Shown here in pieces: positions 13,055 to 16,416 of a stretch of 16,416 nt of DNA; within the stretch, counting starts at the first letter, position 1; every line of letters begins with the position of its first letter. This DNA is from JAGPUQ01 sp050179115 (GTDB lineage Bacteria > Pseudomonadota > Gammaproteobacteria > Pseudomonadales > Porticoccaceae), in NCBI GenBank assembly GCA_050179115.1, contig JBFXFL010000051.1:1-16416 (forward strand). The letters run 5' to 3'. A program made the translations under genes and the position numbers. Below the pieces are notes generated by a model, which was not told the DNA's origin, searched no databases, and saw only the letters and a list, made by a program, of their open reading frames with translations.

Positions 13055-14101
13055 TCACAGCTCGCCTTGCTCGCGCAGGAACTCGATGGCCATTTCCGCC
13101 ATCGGCCGGGTCATCTGCCCGTAGGTGAGCGCCTGGGTGCTGGAGGCCGTGCCGTCCTGATAGCGCTTCATGATGCCCTGCAGGATGGCGGCGAAGCGGA
13201 AGAAACTGAACGCGAGATAAAACGACCAGTCCGGAATCTCCGCGAGCCCCATGCGCTCGCAGTAGCGCGCCACATACTCTGCCTCGGTGGGAATGCCGAG
13301 CGCATGGCGGTCGAGACCGCCGAGCCCGCCCAGATTGCCGAGATTGGGGTCGGCCGGAATCCGCAACTGCATGCACTGGTAGGCGATGTCCGAAAACGGG
13401 TGCCCCAGGGTGGACAGCTCCCAGTCCAGCACCGCCAGCACTTCGGGACGATCCCTGGCGAAGATCATGTTGTCGAGGCGATAGTCGCCGTGGATCAGCG
13501 CGACGCGGCCGTCGTCCGCGGGCATCCGCCCCGGCAACCACGCCATCAGCTGCTCCATGGCAGGGATGGTTTCAGTCTCCGCAGCCCGGTACTGTTTGGT
13601 CCAGCGACCGAACTGGCGCTCGAAATAGTTGCCCGGCTTGCCGAAGTCCGCAAGCCCCACCGCCGCGACATCGACCTGGTGCAGGTGCGCCAGGATGGCG
13701 TTCATGCGGTCGTACATGAGGGTGCGGTCGGCCTTGGCGACCGCTGCCAGGGGCGCGTCCCAGTAGACCGTGCCGTCGAGGTAATCCATGACAAAAAACA
13801 TGCTGCCGATGACGCTGTCGTCCTCGCACAGCACCCGCACCCGGGGCACCGGCACCGGGGTGTCGGCCAGCGCCTTCATCACCCGGTACTCGCGGTCCAC
13901 GGCGTGGGCGGAGGGCAGCACATTGCCCGGCGGCTTGCGGCGCAGCACATAGCGCGCGCGGTCGGTGGTCAACAGGAAGGTCGGGTTGGACTGGCCGCCC
14001 TCGAATTTTTCGGCGCGCTGGAGCCGGCCGAAATCCGCGATGTGGGCGGCCAGGTAGGCGCCGAGCCGGTCTTCCGGCAGCTGATCGATCGCTTGGCTCA
14101 T
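13055..14101 (-). CDS. APH-fold phosphotransferase, ACAD10/11 kinase-domain-like (candidate 4-hydroxyacyl-CoA kinase)
   Basis: A 348-residue aminoglycoside phosphotransferase-fold kinase. Seen: glycine loop FEGGQSNPTF (33-42), basic ATP-site segment YVLRRKPPG (51-59), catalytic HGDYRLDN (204-211; Asp206 base, Asn211 metal), and metal-binding VLDWE (224-228; Asp226) followed by LSTLGHPFSD. GGQSNPTF, LRRKPPG and DWELSTLG match the N-terminal domain of animal ACAD11/ACAD10 better than drug-resistance kinases. In ACAD10/11, and in LvaA of the Pseudomonas levulinate pathway, this domain phosphorylates the 4-hydroxyl of an acyl-CoA. The gene lies 31 nt after the acyl-CoA dehydrogenase whose counterpart is the other half of those fusions, which makes the same role likely. 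An antibiotic-resistance role is improbable. The start at 14101 has only a weak GAGA site. Confidence 0.9.
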   Translation of the reverse strand: MSQAIDQLPEDRLGAYLAAHIADFGRLQRAEKFEGGQSNPTFLLTTDRARYVLRRKPPGNVLPSAHAVDREYRVMKALADTPVPVPRVRVLCEDDSVIGSMFFVMDYLDGTVYWDAPLAAVAKADRTLMYDRMNAILAHLHQVDVAAVGLADFGKPGNYFERQFGRWTKQYRAAETETIPAMEQLMAWLPGRMPADDGRVALIHGDYRLDNMIFARDRPEVLAVLDWELSTLGHPFSDIAYQCMQLRIPADPNLGNLGGLGGLDRHALGIPTEAEYVARYCERMGLAEIPDWSFYLAFSFFRFAAILQGIMKRYQDGTASSTQALTYGQMTRPMAEMAIEFLREQGEL

Positions 14102-14132
14102 GGTGTCGTTCTCGCTCGTCTATCCAGCGGCA

Positions 14133-15341
<1,209 letters not shown>

Positions 15342-15390
15342 GGGCGTATCGGTCCTCTGGCGGTAAGCGGGTGGTGACTGGATGGCCGGT

Positions 15391-16092
15391 CTAAACCATG
15401 GTGATCGCGTGCTCGCGATCGGGCCGCTCCATGTGGGCGAGCACATTGAAGGCGTGCAGCGACAGGCGCTCGCCGTCGCTCAAAAAGCGGGTGGTCGAGG
15501 TGTTGCGAATTTGCAGCATCAGCTCGATGGCGGCGGCGTCGGACAGGCCCATGACATGCTTGACGGTCAGCGACTTGGGCCCGCCGGACGAGACAATCAA
15601 CACCCGCTCGCCGTGGTTTCCTGCGCGCGCCGCCTCGACACCCGCCACCACGCGTTCATTGAATTCGCGCCAGGTCTCGGTGCGCTGGCCGCCGTGCTCG
15701 GCCTGCGCAGCCAGCTCGGCATCCAGATCGCCGGCGATCCAGGCCGCCATCACCTCGCGCAGGATCCCGAAAAATTCCGCCGCCGTGGTCGGCTCGGGGA
15801 CCTCGGGTCGATAGCGCTGGCAGTACAGGCGCATCACCGGGCGGAACGTGAACTCGTTCAGGCGGCGGTCCACGACCGGATCGAACGTGCGCCCCATGCC
15901 CGCGCCGATGCCCTGCAAGGTCTCCTTGTGGCGCTGCATGTCACCCACGATGACGCGGTCGAAGTCGAGACCGCGCGCACGGTAGTGTTCGCCCAGCCAG
16001 CGCGCCTGCTCCCAGCCGAGCGGCGACAACTGGTCGTAGTTGCGCGCGCCCAGCGAGGCCTGGCCGTGGCGGACAAAGTAAATTTCACTCAT
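15391..16092 (-). CDS. Histidine phosphatase-like protein lacking the second catalytic histidine
   Basis: A 233-residue member of the phosphoglycerate mutase-like superfamily. The nucleophile motif VRHGQAS is present (His9), with Arg54 in DMQRHKET and an acidic residue Glu80 in RRLNEF. The motif that normally carries the second histidine (V-x-S-H-G) reads IVSSGGPKS, so Ser169 replaces it. This matches a subfamily with T/S-S-G-G at this place; its activity is uncertain, perhaps an altered phosphatase or a binding protein. The ATG at 16092 has GAGG five bases upstream; the frame to 16146 adds proline-rich residues without support. First gene of the leftward operon, directly ahead of the ACAD10/11-like pair; animal ACAD10 also carries a phosphatase-like (HAD) domain, an unrelated fold, so a phosphatase-type partner may be a functional theme. 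Confidence 0.88.
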   Translation of the reverse strand: MSEIYFVRHGQASLGARNYDQLSPLGWEQARWLGEHYRARGLDFDRVIVGDMQRHKETLQGIGAGMGRTFDPVVDRRLNEFTFRPVMRLYCQRYRPEVPEPTTAAEFFGILREVMAAWIAGDLDAELAAQAEHGGQRTETWREFNERVVAGVEAARAGNHGERVLIVSSGGPKSLTVKHVMGLSDAAAIELMLQIRNTSTTRFLSDGERLSLHAFNVLAHMERPDREHAITMV

Positions 16093-16169
16093 GGGCACCT
16101 CAAGAGCCGGCGGCTGCGCGATGGTGGGCGGCGGGCATCCGGGCACCGATCCCGCCGATACGACACCCG

Positions 16170-16219
16170 GTCACGACCGCAAGCACCGCGCGCGATGGCG
16201 CGGCGGCGCCGTCACGACC
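16170..16219. repeat. Two spaced direct repeats in the divergent intergenic region
   Basis: GTCACGACC occurs at 16170-16178 and 16211-16219, 41 bp apart (about four helical turns), with the next two bases GC and AC. Between the leftward promoter candidate and the operon's first gene, they could be paired sites for a regulator, possibly the product of the divergent gene. Short repeats of this size can arise by chance in GC-rich DNA. Confidence 0.4.
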
Positions 16220-16249
16220 ACGCTGACCGGAGGCGGTGGAGCGACCGGA

Positions 16250-16278
16250 ATGGTACACGCCGGCGCCAGGGCTGTCAG
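16250..16278 (-). promoter_or_regulatory. Candidate promoter for the leftward operon
   Basis: On the minus strand CTGACA (16278-16273, five of six to the -35 consensus), 17-nt spacer, TACCAT (16255-16250, four of six). It would give a leader of about 150 nt before the histidine phosphatase-like gene at 16092. It lies in the 296-nt intergenic stretch 16093-16388, in which I see no gene. Confidence 0.45.
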
Positions 16279-16318
16279 CCAACCCGGCAGCGACCTTGGC
16301 GCGGCAAACCCCGCTCGG

Positions 16319-16347
16319 CTGGCAACGCGATATGCCCTCGGTACAAT
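16319..16347 (+). promoter_or_regulatory. Candidate sigma70 promoter of the divergent gene at 16389
   Basis: CTGGCA (16319-16324, four of six), 17-nt spacer, TACAAT (16342-16347, five of six to the -10). Transcription would start about 35 nt before the ATG at 16389. Its -35 lies about 40 bp from that of the leftward promoter candidate, so the two could share regulatory sites. Confidence 0.5.
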
Positions 16348-16388
16348 GCTCCGCGGCCACTACCGCCATCAGCGACAGGAAAGGGTCC

Positions 16389-16416
16389 ATGCTGGAGAAG
16401 AAAAAACGCCCGCCCC
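16389..16416 (+). CDS. Start of a divergent gene, truncated by window end (unknown)
   Basis: An ATG at 16389 preceded by AGGAAAGGG opens a frame reading MLEKKKRPP to the end of the window. Only nine residues are visible, so no family can be assigned. A very basic N-terminus opposite a catabolic operon would suit a transcription factor, for example TetR type, but that is a guess from position. The good ribosome site and the promoter candidate upstream make a real gene likely. Confidence 0.55.

Noticed and set aside
13055..14101. Aminoglycoside resistance gene
   Set aside because: Although the APH catalytic motif is present, the glycine loop and the DWELSTLG segment match the ACAD10/11 kinase domain, and the neighbours are acyl-CoA enzymes.
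16100..16390. 96-residue minus-strand frame in the divergent intergenic region
   Set aside because: Low-complexity composition, no ribosome site, overlaps promoter candidates and the start of the rightward gene.

Overview
The window is GC-rich, tightly packed bacterial DNA. PurU, PdxH, a SirB1-family protein, class III alcohol dehydrogenase and a CsgG/HfaB-type lipoprotein together suggest a proteobacterium, most likely a gammaproteobacterium. That placement is an inference from family content, not from a marker gene. A run of exactly 100 N (12604-12703) marks a scaffold gap, so this is a draft assembly. I see no rRNA, tRNA, CRISPR array, insertion sequence or prophage gene. No gene-free stretch exceeds 300 bases; the longest is 16093-16388 (296 bases), and it holds candidate divergent promoters. 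Very long open frames opposite the real genes are codon-bias shadows.

Layout. (1) At 2-718 (+) is the C-terminal two thirds of a glutathione-dependent formaldehyde dehydrogenase. (2) At 761-4582 (-) is a run reading purU, ferredoxin-NADP reductase, 2Fe-2S ferredoxin, SirB1-family protein, Ddn-like (DUF385) protein. Reductase plus ferredoxin form an NADPH-to-ferredoxin electron chain. (3) At 4729-5208 (+) is a stand-alone macro-domain protein with its own terminator, diverging from purU across a region with two perfect inverted repeats. (4) At 5276-6103 (-) is a CsgG-like lipoprotein with a good sigma70 promoter carrying a duplicated TTGACA-containing motif. (5) At 6271-8314 (-) are a Baeyer-Villiger-type flavin monooxygenase, followed by a very strong hairpin, and a SnoaL/NTF2-like protein. 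(6) At 8417-16092 (-) is a nine-gene run, read from the right: histidine phosphatase-like protein, ACAD10/11-like acyl-CoA dehydrogenase, APH-fold kinase, zinc-free quinone oxidoreductase (interrupted by the gap), three consecutive short-chain dehydrogenases, pdxH and a second histidine phosphatase. Several junctions are 7-31 nt, and two have the upstream stop codon inside the next ribosome binding site. (7) At 16389 (+) a divergent gene begins and runs off the window.

The most interesting part is the right-hand operon. The dehydrogenase and the kinase are encoded separately but match the two domains fused in animal ACAD11 and ACAD10, and have the same activity types as LvaC and LvaA of the Pseudomonas levulinate pathway. 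Those proteins degrade 4-hydroxyacyl-CoA by phosphorylating the 4-hydroxyl and eliminating phosphate. The adjacent SDRs and the MDR reductase could interconvert the oxo, hydroxy and enoyl forms. My inference is a catabolic operon for 4-hydroxy (or 4-oxo) acids, headed by a histidine phosphatase-like protein that has lost one catalytic histidine.
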